A DNA stretch of 13,321 nt from Clostridiales bacterium (lineage in GTDB: Bacteria > Bacillota > Clostridia > Christensenellales > Aristaeellaceae): assembly GCA_022776785.1 (NCBI GenBank), contig JALFHA010000276.1, forward strand, positions 1 to 13,321. The letters run 5' to 3'. The notes below the pieces were generated by a model, which ran no database searches, was not told the origin of the DNA, and saw nothing but the letters and a program-made list of their open reading frames with translations. The first letter of the stretch is position 1. Every line of letters begins with the position of its first letter. Below are positions 1-7,113 of the stretch, in pieces. A program made the position numbers and the translations under genes.

Positions 1-25
1 ATGAGGGTTTTAACGCAGAACAGTA

Positions 26-1501
26 TTACTCCGCCGTCTCCGGGAACAGCTCGGTCATGCTGACGGCCCACGTCATCAGGCTGCCCAGCACGCCGTCCAT
101 GAACGCGCTGAATTCCTCATCGGACAGCGCCATCGGCTCGACGGCGTCCTCTCCCGCGAACGACGCGGCGTTCTTCGCGAGCGCCTGCGTCTGAATCAGC
201 AGCGTTGCGCACGGCGCATCGCCATTCAGGCTCAGGGAGAGGCTCTGCGTGGTCATCGGCAGCTCCGCCTGCGGGTCGCTGATAAACGAGCCCGCCTGCA
301 TCTGCGCCGTGCCCACGCTTTCACCGGATAAGCGCATTTCGCCTCTGAGCACCCACTCGCTGTATTCTCCGCCGTTCAGCGGCTGCACCGTTTTGAAGGT
401 CGTCGCCGTCAGCTCCAGATCGTCCATCGTGAAGGTATACCTGCTGCCGTCCGCGCGCGTTTCGCGCGTGAGCTCCGCGTCAAAGAGCACGGCATACTCG
501 CCCTCCGCGGGCTGTATGCCCGCGCCGATGTCCAGCGAGTAGCGCATGGAATCCTCGAGCGTATAGCGCTTGTAGCTGATGCTGCCCGTCACCTCGCTGC
601 CCTCGAGCTCAAAAACGGGCATCGAGGAAAAATGGACAACGCCGCCATCCTCGCCAAGGTACACGCCGAAGTCCAGCGACTTCACCGCAACCGCCGCCTG
701 ATCGAGCAGCTCGTCAAGCGTCTTGCGGAAGCCCTCGTCCCTGATCGAGAAGCCCGCATCGGCCAGCAGCGCAACCAGCCCCTCGCCGCTTTCCAGCGTC
801 TTGATGACCGCCTGCGCCAGCAGCCTGATATCCTCGCCCGTGAAGCTTCCCTGAATCAGCGTCACAGCCTTATCAGAGCCCGGCTGCGGAATATTGCGGT
901 CAGTGATTTCCACCTTGGCCGCCAGCGCAAGAATCTCCTCGAGCGCCGAGGTGACGTCGATGCTGCTCAGCGCGTCGTCGAGCTGCTTTTGCTGCCCCTC
1001 GGTCAACTCGAAGGCCTCCGCCCCGGAGGGCTCCGCGGCGGCGGACTCCTCCGCCAGCGCAGCCTCCATGCAGGCGAGCATCGCGTCCGCATCCTCCTGC
1101 GTCAGCAGCCCGCTTTCAACGCCATACTGCATCGCGCGCCGCATCAGCGGCTCGATGTCCTCCTCGGAAACCAGCACGCCCTGTTCGCCCAGCAGATTGC
1201 TGCGCAGGCAGAGCTTGCCCTCGCAGGCCTCCAACTCGAGGCTGGCCAGCGCATCCTCGCCACAATAGAGCGTCAGGCCAATCTGCTCCGGCTCCTTTTG
1301 CGCCGTCACCGACAGGGTGAGCGAGTTTATCAGCCCGGAGGCCTCCGTTCCCGCCAGCGCCTCGTCGATCACCGCATTGACCGCCAGCTCGATACGCTTT
1401 CCGCTTTCATAGGCATCGGTAAACGCAGACGCAGCATCCGCCAGCGCCAGCGCAGGCAGCATCACCGCCAGCGCCAGCACAAGCGCAAGTATCTTCTTCA
1501 T
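26..1501 (-). CDS. Secreted protein of unknown function, 491 aa
   Basis: I do not recognise this family. The protein starts with a clear Sec signal peptide (MKK, then a hydrophobic run to about residue 20, with a likely cut after ALA at residues 19-21), so it should be exported. The mature part is acidic and Ala/Leu/Glu-rich, with a Glu/Ala-rich low-complexity stretch near residues 143-165. The second half alternates short polar and hydrophobic runs, which suggests beta-rich structure. No catalytic motif, lipobox or C-terminal membrane anchor is visible. The start codon at 1501 is supported by AAGGAG six bases upstream. It is the last gene of the five-gene secreted-protein cluster, 24 bases behind the previous gene. 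Its stop lies close to the window edge, so a terminator or a further operon member cannot be seen. The gene call is firm; the function is open. Confidence 0.9.
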   Translation of the reverse strand: MKKILALVLALAVMLPALALADAASAFTDAYESGKRIELAVNAVIDEALAGTEASGLINSLTLSVTAQKEPEQIGLTLYCGEDALASLELEACEGKLCLRSNLLGEQGVLVSEEDIEPLMRRAMQYGVESGLLTQEDADAMLACMEAALAEESAAAEPSGAEAFELTEGQQKQLDDALSSIDVTSALEEILALAAKVEITDRNIPQPGSDKAVTLIQGSFTGEDIRLLAQAVIKTLESGEGLVALLADAGFSIRDEGFRKTLDELLDQAAVAVKSLDFGVYLGEDGGVVHFSSMPVFELEGSEVTGSISYKRYTLEDSMRYSLDIGAGIQPAEGEYAVLFDAELTRETRADGSRYTFTMDDLELTATTFKTVQPLNGGEYSEWVLRGEMRLSGESVGTAQMQAGSFISDPQAELPMTTQSLSLSLNGDAPCATLLIQTQALAKNAASFAGEDAVEPMALSDEEFSAFMDGVLGSLMTWAVSMTELFPETAE

Positions 1502-1525
1502 ACAGCACTCCTTCGCGGGAATGGA

Positions 1526-2068
1526 TTACTCGTTCGTCCTATTGAACCAGAGCGCGTAAAGAATCTCCTCGCCAAAGGCCTTGTCCGCCTCGGACAGCTT
1601 GGAGAAATCCTCGCGATACACGTCCATCGTGATGATATATCCCTCAAAGATGGTCAGCATGGTGTCAATCTCGGATTCCTCCTCGTTAGAGCAGACCTCG
1701 ATAAAGAGGTTGCCGGACGGGGAGGTCTTTTCCTCGATGATGGGGTTTTCATACTGCTCGCTGACCATCTCCTTGAGGATCGCCATGCCCTCCTCGCCCA
1801 GATCGGCCAGAGACATGCCCTCCGCCACCTCAGATTTCGCAATGACGATATGCACATCGGCCAGCCCCTCGCGGCTCACCTTCGCATACACAAAGCCTGT
1901 CGCCACCTCGTCGTTGAGGAAGCTCACCGTCACAGGATTTTCCACCACCAGCACGGCCTCGCAGCCCTCGCCCACGTCGGCCAGATAGATGGTCTCGCTT
2001 TCCGCCGCGCAGCAGGCCGCAGCACACAGCAGCATCGCCGCCAGCAGCACCGTCAGAATCTTCTTCAT
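1526..2068 (-). CDS. Small secreted protein, 180 aa, paralog of the next gene upstream
   Basis: This encodes an exported 180-residue protein of a family I cannot name. The signal peptide covers residues 1 to about 22 (MKK, hydrophobic core, then CCAA before ESE). Its Cys residues do not form a good lipobox because position -3 is Ala, so signal peptidase I processing is more likely. It is a paralog of the gene at 2117-2659. Both are 180 residues and share the pattern AKS-[DE]-[IV]-AE, then SL-x-D-[LM]-GEEG, then a YENP/FENP motif, and near the C-terminus YR-x-DFSKLSE. I chose the ATG at 2068 because GGAGG lies ten bases upstream of it; an ATG seven codons earlier would place that site inside the gene. 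It lies 48 bases after the paralog's start-side neighbour ends and 24 bases before the 491-aa gene, so co-transcription is likely. Confidence 0.9.
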   Translation of the reverse strand: MKKILTVLLAAMLLCAAACCAAESETIYLADVGEGCEAVLVVENPVTVSFLNDEVATGFVYAKVSREGLADVHIVIAKSEVAEGMSLADLGEEGMAILKEMVSEQYENPIIEEKTSPSGNLFIEVCSNEEESEIDTMLTIFEGYIITMDVYREDFSKLSEADKAFGEEILYALWFNRTNE

Positions 2069-2116
2069 CGTCCTTGTGCCTCCATTCACGTTTTCACGCC
2101 GTCAATCCGGCGCACA

Positions 2117-2659
2117 TCATTCCGCCGTGCGCACGTTCAGGCCGGCGAGCACCTCGCGGGCGAACGTCTCGTCCTCCTCGCTGAGCTTGGAGAAATCGGC
2201 GCGGTACTGATCGAACTGGACAAAGTAGCCCTTCACGATAGTGAAGACGCTGTGCACGTCGCTCGTCTCGCTGCAGGTCTTGATGGCGATATAGGTGACG
2301 TCGCCGACCTTGCCGGTGAGGATCTCCGGGTTTTCAAACTGATCGGACACGCGCGCCTTGAGCGTCTCAAGGCCCTCCTCGCCCATGTCGGTCAGGGACT
2401 GATCCTCGGCAATGTCGCTCTTGGCGACGGAAATCACGCACGGAGCCAGGCCGTCCGTCTCCACAATCGCGTGGCTGGCGCCCAGCTCGGTTAAGGTCTC
2501 ATCGAGCGTGATGTATAGCGGCTCGCGGTCAATCGTCAGCGTCAGCGTCGCCTTGCCGCCGACGGAGAACAGGTCGTAGGTCTGCGCCTCAGCCAGCGCG
2601 AAACCGGCGCAGGAAAGGGCCAGCAGGGCCGCAAGCGCCAGGGCAATCAGGTGCTTCAT
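2117..2659 (-). CDS. Small secreted protein, 180 aa, paralog of the next gene downstream
   Basis: This is an exported 180-residue protein of unknown function and the tandem partner of the gene at 1526-2068. The signal peptide ends around ALA at residues 21-23, before EAQTYDLF. The two proteins align along their length with moderate identity. The most conserved block is AKSDIAED followed by SLTDMGEEGLETLK and VSDQFENP; the second is YRADFSKLSEED near the end. They have clearly diverged, especially in the N-terminal half of the mature chain, so the duplication is not recent. No enzymatic motif is visible and Cys residues are few. A GGGAGG site lies ten bases before the ATG. The gene sits 38 bases after the SH3b gene at 2698-3309 and is probably in the same transcript. 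A wall-associated or extracellular binding role is possible but is inferred only from context. Confidence 0.9.
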   Translation of the reverse strand: MKHLIALALAALLALSCAGFALAEAQTYDLFSVGGKATLTLTIDREPLYITLDETLTELGASHAIVETDGLAPCVISVAKSDIAEDQSLTDMGEEGLETLKARVSDQFENPEILTGKVGDVTYIAIKTCSETSDVHSVFTIVKGYFVQFDQYRADFSKLSEEDETFAREVLAGLNVRTAE

Positions 2660-2697
2660 ATCGTGTCAACCTCCCAATTTCATCCGTTGCGCGTTTC

Positions 2698-3309
2698 TCA
2701 GCCTTCAATGCCGGATACGCCGCTGACCTCCAGCAGGAATTTCTTCATCATATAGCCGCACTCGCCGGTGGATTCGTCGTACACCTGACACCAGGTCGAA
2801 TCCTCCGCGATCACATGCAGCATGGAGCCGCTGCGGCGAACGCCCATGATCGGCGTGCTTGTGCTCGGGCCCCAGCGCAGGTTGATGCTGCTGGAAACCG
2901 TCGCAGGCGTCACCTGCGCGTAGTAGGAGACGGGCTCCATCTTGTCATACGCGGTCGCCGGGTTGAAGGTACCGGAGGTCTGCGTGGTCTTGCCCGAAGA
3001 GGACGAGCTGCCGGAGCTGCCGCTCGGCTTAGCGCTGGGCTTGGTGCGGCTCAGATACTGCGCGTACACATAGCCGTCTCCATAGCTGCCCCAATAGATC
3101 TTCGCCCAGCCGTTGTAAATCTCCTGCACGCTCACCTGCCCGCCGTAGGCCAGCTTGCCGATCACGTCGGAATCGGTGTCCCGCCAGGCGCGCACGTTCA
3201 GATGGCCGCCGCCGGGGGTCTTCACATAGTAGATTTCAGCGGCCAGCGCCGTCGCGCACAGGGCGACGAGCAGCACAGCCGTCATCAGCATCACGGTCAA
3301 TTTTTTCAT
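2698..3309 (-). CDS. Secreted protein with two SH3b domains, 203 aa
   Basis: This is an exported protein built from two bacterial SH3 (SH3b) modules. The signal peptide is residues 1 to about 23 (cut near ALA/AE). SH3b-1 spans roughly 26-87, with HLNVRAWRDTDSDVIGKL, a GW-x-K-I strand and the closing GYVYAQYL. A Ser/Gly/Thr/Pro-rich linker covers about 88-115. SH3b-2 spans about 131-192, with INLRWGPSTSTPIMGV and a closing GYMMKKFL. SH3b domains in Bacillota usually bind peptidoglycan or act as adhesion modules beside a catalytic domain. No hydrolase domain is present, so this is a stand-alone binding protein. AGGAGG six bases before the ATG supports the start. It is a paralog of the upstream gene at 3351-3923. 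Binding to wall peptide is an inference from the family. Confidence 0.92.
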   Translation of the reverse strand: MKKLTVMLMTAVLLVALCATALAAEIYYVKTPGGGHLNVRAWRDTDSDVIGKLAYGGQVSVQEIYNGWAKIYWGSYGDGYVYAQYLSRTKPSAKPSGSSGSSSSSGKTTQTSGTFNPATAYDKMEPVSYYAQVTPATVSSSINLRWGPSTSTPIMGVRRSGSMLHVIAEDSTWCQVYDESTGECGYMMKKFLLEVSGVSGIEG

Positions 3310-3350
3310 GGTTATTCCTCCTGTCGCATTCCTCTGTCCGCTCTGCGCGC

Positions 3351-3923
3351 TCAGCCCTCAACGCCGCCCAGGCGCTTGAGGAAGCTCTTGAGCATGAAGC
3401 CGCAGGTATTCGTCTCTTCGTCATAGACCTGCGCCCAGTAGGTGCTTTCCGCCAGCACAGTCAGCGTATCGCCGTTGTAGCGCACGCCCTGAATGGCCGC
3501 GGACTTGGAGGGCGCCCAGCGCATGTTGACAAACGAGGTCGGCGTGCTCGGGCAGACGGAGACGGTGTACGGGCTGACGCGCTTCATACCGTCAAAGACC
3601 GTCGAATCGCTGCCGGAGGAGGACGTGCCGCTGCCCGAGCTGCTGCCCGAGGCCGCAGGGCGAGTCGTGCTCAGGTAGCGGAGGTACACATAGCCCTCCC
3701 TGCCCTTGTATTCCACAATCACGCGCTCGCTGTCGATGTAGCTTCTGTCGTAGATTTCAAGCGCCGTGCGATTGGGAATCTGCGCGATCACCTCGTCATC
3801 CGAATTGCGCAGGTTCAGCGCACGGCCGTTCGGCGTATCCACATACATGGTCTGCGCCGATGCGCACGCAGCCACGGCGATGAGCAGCAGTGCCGCGGCG
3901 AGTACAGCCAGTGTTTTTTTCAT
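3351..3923 (-). CDS. Exported two-SH3b-domain protein, possible lipoprotein, 190 aa
   Basis: This is the first gene of the secreted-protein cluster and a paralog of the gene at 2698-3309, with the same plan: signal peptide, SH3b-1 (about 26-85, with ALNLRNSDDEVIAQIP and GYVYLRYLS), a Ser/Gly linker (about 87-107) and SH3b-2 (about 120-183, with VNMRWAPSKSAAIQGV and CGFMLKSFL). Both proteins end their second domain with a QVYDE-x-T-x-x-CG[FY]M pattern, which is the best-conserved stretch. The signal region contains VAAC at residues 17-20, which fits a lipobox, but ASA/QT a few residues on also fits signal peptidase I; membrane anchoring is therefore undecided. GGAGG seven bases upstream supports the ATG at 3923. 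It follows a 158-bp regulatory gap containing a candidate promoter, so expression of the whole cluster probably begins here. The role is probably cell-wall binding (family-based inference). Confidence 0.92.
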   Translation of the reverse strand: MKKTLAVLAAALLLIAVAACASAQTMYVDTPNGRALNLRNSDDEVIAQIPNRTALEIYDRSYIDSERVIVEYKGREGYVYLRYLSTTRPAASGSSSGSGTSSSGSDSTVFDGMKRVSPYTVSVCPSTPTSFVNMRWAPSKSAAIQGVRYNGDTLTVLAESTYWAQVYDEETNTCGFMLKSFLKRLGGVEG

Positions 3924-3959
3924 GATTCATCCTCCTTATCCATTTCGGAACGTCCTGCA

Positions 3960-4001
3960 GGATGAGAATTCTCCCTTATGCTGCCAGAATCCTTCTCATC
4001 C
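3960..4001 (-). promoter_or_regulatory. Leader hairpin with an embedded 10-bp palindrome
   Basis: GGATGAGAA at 4001-3993 pairs perfectly with TTCTCATCC at 3968-3960 (9 bp). Inside it, TTCT can pair with AGAA across a 3-base bulge, leaving a 13-base loop. The inner part contains the perfect palindrome GAGAATTCTC (3964-3973). It lies in the presumed 5' leader of the SH3b operon, 37 bases before the first start codon. It is not followed by a T-tract on the minus strand, so it is not a terminator for these genes. It could be an operator or a transcript-stabilising hairpin; the function is inferred. Confidence 0.5.
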
Positions 4002-4004
4002 GGT

Positions 4005-4028
4005 AAAAAAACGCGCTGTGCATTTTTT
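4005..4028 (-). terminator. Possible A/T-rich hairpin terminator after the channel gene
   Basis: On the minus strand AAAAAATGC is followed by a 5-base loop and GCGTTTTTTT, which forms a 9-bp stem with one G-T wobble and ends in seven T's. It starts about 53 bases after the channel gene's stop at 4082, a suitable place to end that transcript. The stem is mostly A-T and therefore weak, and it lies almost exactly where the candidate promoter of the next operon would start its RNA. It may instead be the first structure of that leader. Confidence 0.4.
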
Positions 4029-4035
4029 CTTTGTC

Positions 4036-4070
4036 ATCATACGCTGTCAGCCGTAACAAAAGTGTAACAA
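4036..4070 (-). promoter_or_regulatory. Candidate response-regulator promoter: tandem repeat plus -10 element
   Basis: On the minus strand TTGTTAC occurs twice (4070-4064 and 4059-4053), separated by ACTT, giving an 11-bp period, one DNA turn. Eleven bases after the second copy is TATGAT (4041-4036), one mismatch from the TATAAT -10 consensus. No separate -35 at a normal 17-bp spacing is seen. This 7-4-7 geometry placed over the -35 position is what OmpR/PhoB-family response regulators use (for example the pho box). The predicted start near 4029 would give a leader of about 105 bases for the secreted-protein cluster. The sequence is observed directly; the regulator class is an inference. Confidence 0.5.
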
Positions 4071-4081
4071 TTCAGAGGGGA

Positions 4082-7000
4082 TCAGCGCGCAGCTTTTCCC
4101 GCCGGAGCATCCGCCTCCGGCAGGTTTTCAAAGTCATCCGGCTCATTGAGCACGACCTGCGGGAACGGGATGCAGATTTGCCATCTGTCGCACATCAGCT
4201 TGATTTCCCGGTTCAGGTCGCGTGTGAGCTGAATCCTGTCCTCCTCGGAGCAATAGGCGATGATGCGCAGCAGCACGCCGCTGTCCGCCAGCTCCACCAC
4301 GCCCATATAGTCCGGCCCCTGCCGGATGGCGGGCAGCCTGCGGGCGATGAGCGGCAGCTCCCTGCGCAGAATGGCCTCGATGCGCTCGAGCGACTCGCGG
4401 TAATCCACGCTCACGTCGCACACAGCCAGCGAATAGCGCTGCGTCATGTTGATGACGCCGCTGACCGCGCTGTTGCTGAAGATTTTGATGTTGCCTTCCG
4501 CGTTTTCCACCTTCGTGGTGCGGATGCCGATTTCAAGCACCTTGCCGCGCCAGTCGCCGATGGTGACGATATCGCCCACGCGGAACTCGCTCTCAAAGAT
4601 GATGAACAGCCCCGCGATGACGTCGGAAACCAGCTCCTTTGCGCCCAGGCTGACCACCAGCGTCAGGATACCGGCGGAGGCCAGCAGCGTCTTGGTGTCC
4701 ACGCCGAAAAGCGCCAGGCAGAGGTAGAGCACGCTCAGCACAGAGGCGTATTTGACGAGGTTGATCAGCAGCCGGCACAGCGTCGCCGTATGCGCGTCAA
4801 AGGTGCGCGCCATCAGCTTGAGCAGCCGGTTGAGCAGTGAGGCCGCCACGCTGGCGACGCAGACGATCATCAGCGTCGCCGTGATGGAGAAGATGTTGAA
4901 CCCGCGCGCCCAGCGCCCGCTGATGATGTAGGAGAACACGGAATTCTCGCTGAAGATCCTCTCACCGAAGAACAGCGCCATGCAGGAAAGGATCGCCACA
5001 ACGCCCATCATATAGCGCAGCATCGCCATTACGCGCTGCTCTGGGGTCATCCTGTTCCACTCTACGGAGAAATTGTCCCAGCGGCTTGCAGCACTCTCGG
5101 TCCTGCGCGTGCTGCCGTCAGGCATCACCACGTTCACCACCCGCTCGGCAGCGGCGGCATCCTCCTCGTCTGCTGCGGCGTCGGAGGCGCCCGACCGCGG
5201 CGGTTTTTCTCCCGTGCCGTCCCGGGCGCTCATGCTCAGCAGCAGCGACAGCACCGTCAGGCTGATCAGGCTCACGCCCGTGGTAATCAGAGAGATCGGC
5301 AGCCGCGCGCTCTCCGTCGCTTCCACCGGCATCGCCACATAGATCAGCGCATCCTCCGTCTCCGTAGAGGCGGCGAAGATTTTCTCGTGATCGAAGGTCA
5401 GGTAATCGCAGTAGCCGCCGCAGAGCTGCTCCTCCGTCATGCCGTAAGCATGCGCAGCCGAGCCGATGTATTTGCGCTGCGGGTGGTAGAGAATCGTGCC
5501 ATCCGCCTTGCGCACCGCAAAGGCGTACCCGTCGTTTTCGGATCTCACCCCGGCCAGAATCGTTGCCAGATCGAGACTGGAGAGCGCCTGCTCAAGCTGC
5601 TCGGGCACCAGCGAAATCTGCACGAAGCCGTTCGCGCTGCCCTCCGCGTCACGCAGGGATACGCCGATGTACTGGCGGTACTCGCCAGAGATTTCGTCGG
5701 CCATCGCCTCCTGAACCAGGTATTCGCGGCCCATCAGCAGCTTGTTGAAGGCGAAGGACTGATCCTCTGGGTTCTGGCTGATGCGGAAATTCGAGTAGGG
5801 CGTGCTGGTGGCTGTGAGCAGCCCGTCGCTGTCGAAGACGAAGATGCCCTCCGTGCCCAGCGCGTCGCTGAGCCGCTGAAGCTGCGAGCGCGTGGCGAGC
5901 TCAGGCTTCTTTTGCAGGATAAAGGCCGCCGTGCGGCACTTGCTCAGGTAGCTGGCGCTGTACTGGCTGCGCAGCAGCTCCACGTCCTCCTCGTTGGCTG
6001 CGATGGTCTCCTCCACCTCGCGGATGCGCTGCATCCCCGTCACGGAGAACTGGGAAACGCCGTAAAGCGTCTGAGTATAGAGCGAAACCAGCAGAATCAG
6101 CAGCAGCCCCGCGCCGGAAACAACGGAGATCTTCCGGGCGATGCGCCCGTTGAAGCGCCCGCTTCCCGACGCATCGTCCTGCTCATGCTCCCTGTGCAGG
6201 AATACCGCATAAGCGCAGACCAGCATCATCACCCCGATAAACACCGCCATGACGATGAGCACCGCCATGTTGCGCGATGCGTTCATCTCCCATTCAGGAA
6301 TCGCGCAGAGGATGTAGACGTCGCCGTAGCGCGCCACGCTCGCGTAAATCTTCTCGCCTCCGAGCGTCATGTAGCCGCTGTACCCGTCCGTGAGATCCTC
6401 CTGCGTCAGCCCAGCCTCAATCGCATCCTCCTCGATGAGCGAGCTGTCGGGATGATACAGAAAGGAATAATCCGGAACATAGATGGCGCAGGCATAGCCG
6501 TTTCTGCCGATGCGCACATTGTCAAGCAGGTTCTCGATGCTTCCCTGCCCCTCCATCATCTCGCTCAGCTCTCCGGGAAACTGCTCAATCACCGCCATGC
6601 GGTCGGAATCAATGCGCGCACTGTAAAAGCGCAGCGTGCCCTTTGTCGTCTCCACATCAAAGCCCTGGCTCGGCTCTCCCGTGGCAAAGACCGTACGAAG
6701 CTGATTGAACCGCTTGCGCGTATAATCCGCGGCGGCGCCGTCAGCTGCCACGAGCACGCTGCCCTGCCTGTCGAGCACGAGCACATTGGTGACCTCCAGC
6801 ACGTCCCGGTAGGTTCTCATCTCCTCCTGCCCGGGCTGCGGGTCGATCTCCTCGCGCACCATATAGGCCAGCGTCTCCGCCTTGGAGCGGTATACCTCGT
6901 CGTAGGCCTGCTGCGTCACTTCGAGCGAACTGTAGAGGCTGTCCACCATCTCCCGCATTTCGCTCACCATTTTCTGCTGACTGCTGCGCTGACTGCGCTC

Positions 7001-7102
7001 GGAAAGGCTGCCCTGCACGGTCATCAGACACACGCCCAGCGCCATCAGACAGCATAGCACGACGGCGGAGAGAATCAGCCATTTTTTTGTGCGTCTGAGC
7101 AT
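4082..7102 (-). CDS. MscS-family channel with two tandem extracellular Cache-like sensor modules, 1006 aa
   Basis: The C-terminal third is an MscS-type channel: transmembrane helices at about 694-712, 735-758 and 776-800, a pore-helix region at about 804-838 (LLASAGILTLVVSLGAKEL, then IFESEFRVGD), and the cytosolic beta domain with VTIGDWRGKVLEIGIRTTKV and an IFSNSAVSGVINMT segment. Ahead of it are two repeats of helix, extracellular domain, helix: TM 8-28, sensor 1 to about 275, TM 278-302, then TM 325-343, sensor 2 to about 598, TM 601-623. The sensors are homologous at a 323-residue offset (each has NGYA or DGYA, LYHP, and a KI-[YF]-A strand) and look like Cache domains. An acidic linker (about 624-690) joins them to the channel. 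The ATG at 7102 has AGGAGG six bases upstream; a start 21 bases earlier would swallow it. E. coli MscS has only 286 residues. The gene begins 11 bases after the lipoprotein gene, whose stop codon lies against this ribosome binding site. Confidence 0.9.
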   Translation of the reverse strand: MLRRTKKWLILSAVVLCCLMALGVCLMTVQGSLSERSQRSSQQKMVSEMREMVDSLYSSLEVTQQAYDEVYRSKAETLAYMVREEIDPQPGQEEMRTYRDVLEVTNVLVLDRQGSVLVAADGAAADYTRKRFNQLRTVFATGEPSQGFDVETTKGTLRFYSARIDSDRMAVIEQFPGELSEMMEGQGSIENLLDNVRIGRNGYACAIYVPDYSFLYHPDSSLIEEDAIEAGLTQEDLTDGYSGYMTLGGEKIYASVARYGDVYILCAIPEWEMNASRNMAVLIVMAVFIGVMMLVCAYAVFLHREHEQDDASGSGRFNGRIARKISVVSGAGLLLILLVSLYTQTLYGVSQFSVTGMQRIREVEETIAANEEDVELLRSQYSASYLSKCRTAAFILQKKPELATRSQLQRLSDALGTEGIFVFDSDGLLTATSTPYSNFRISQNPEDQSFAFNKLLMGREYLVQEAMADEISGEYRQYIGVSLRDAEGSANGFVQISLVPEQLEQALSSLDLATILAGVRSENDGYAFAVRKADGTILYHPQRKYIGSAAHAYGMTEEQLCGGYCDYLTFDHEKIFAASTETEDALIYVAMPVEATESARLPISLITTGVSLISLTVLSLLLSMSARDGTGEKPPRSGASDAAADEEDAAAAERVVNVVMPDGSTRRTESAASRWDNFSVEWNRMTPEQRVMAMLRYMMGVVAILSCMALFFGERIFSENSVFSYIISGRWARGFNIFSITATLMIVCVASVAASLLNRLLKLMARTFDAHTATLCRLLINLVKYASVLSVLYLCLALFGVDTKTLLASAGILTLVVSLGAKELVSDVIAGLFIIFESEFRVGDIVTIGDWRGKVLEIGIRTTKVENAEGNIKIFSNSAVSGVINMTQRYSLAVCDVSVDYRESLERIEAILRRELPLIARRLPAIRQGPDYMGVVELADSGVLLRIIAYCSEEDRIQLTRDLNREIKLMCDRWQICIPFPQVVLNEPDDFENLPEADAPAGKAAR

Positions 7103-7113
7103 ATCCTTCCTCC

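Noticed and set aside
1526..2068. Lipoprotein signal in the 180-aa protein with adjacent Cys residues
   Set aside because: The residue three before either Cys is Ala, and a normal signal peptidase I site follows, so a lipobox is unlikely.
632..2494. Plus-strand open frame of about 620 codons opposite three secreted-protein genes
   Set aside because: It crosses several real gene boundaries on the other strand, has a His/Arg/Gln-rich composition and shows no recognisable motif.
5387..7057. Plus-strand open frame of about 556 codons opposite the channel gene
   Set aside because: It has the same antisense composition bias, while the minus-strand frame has strong family motifs and a good ribosome binding site.
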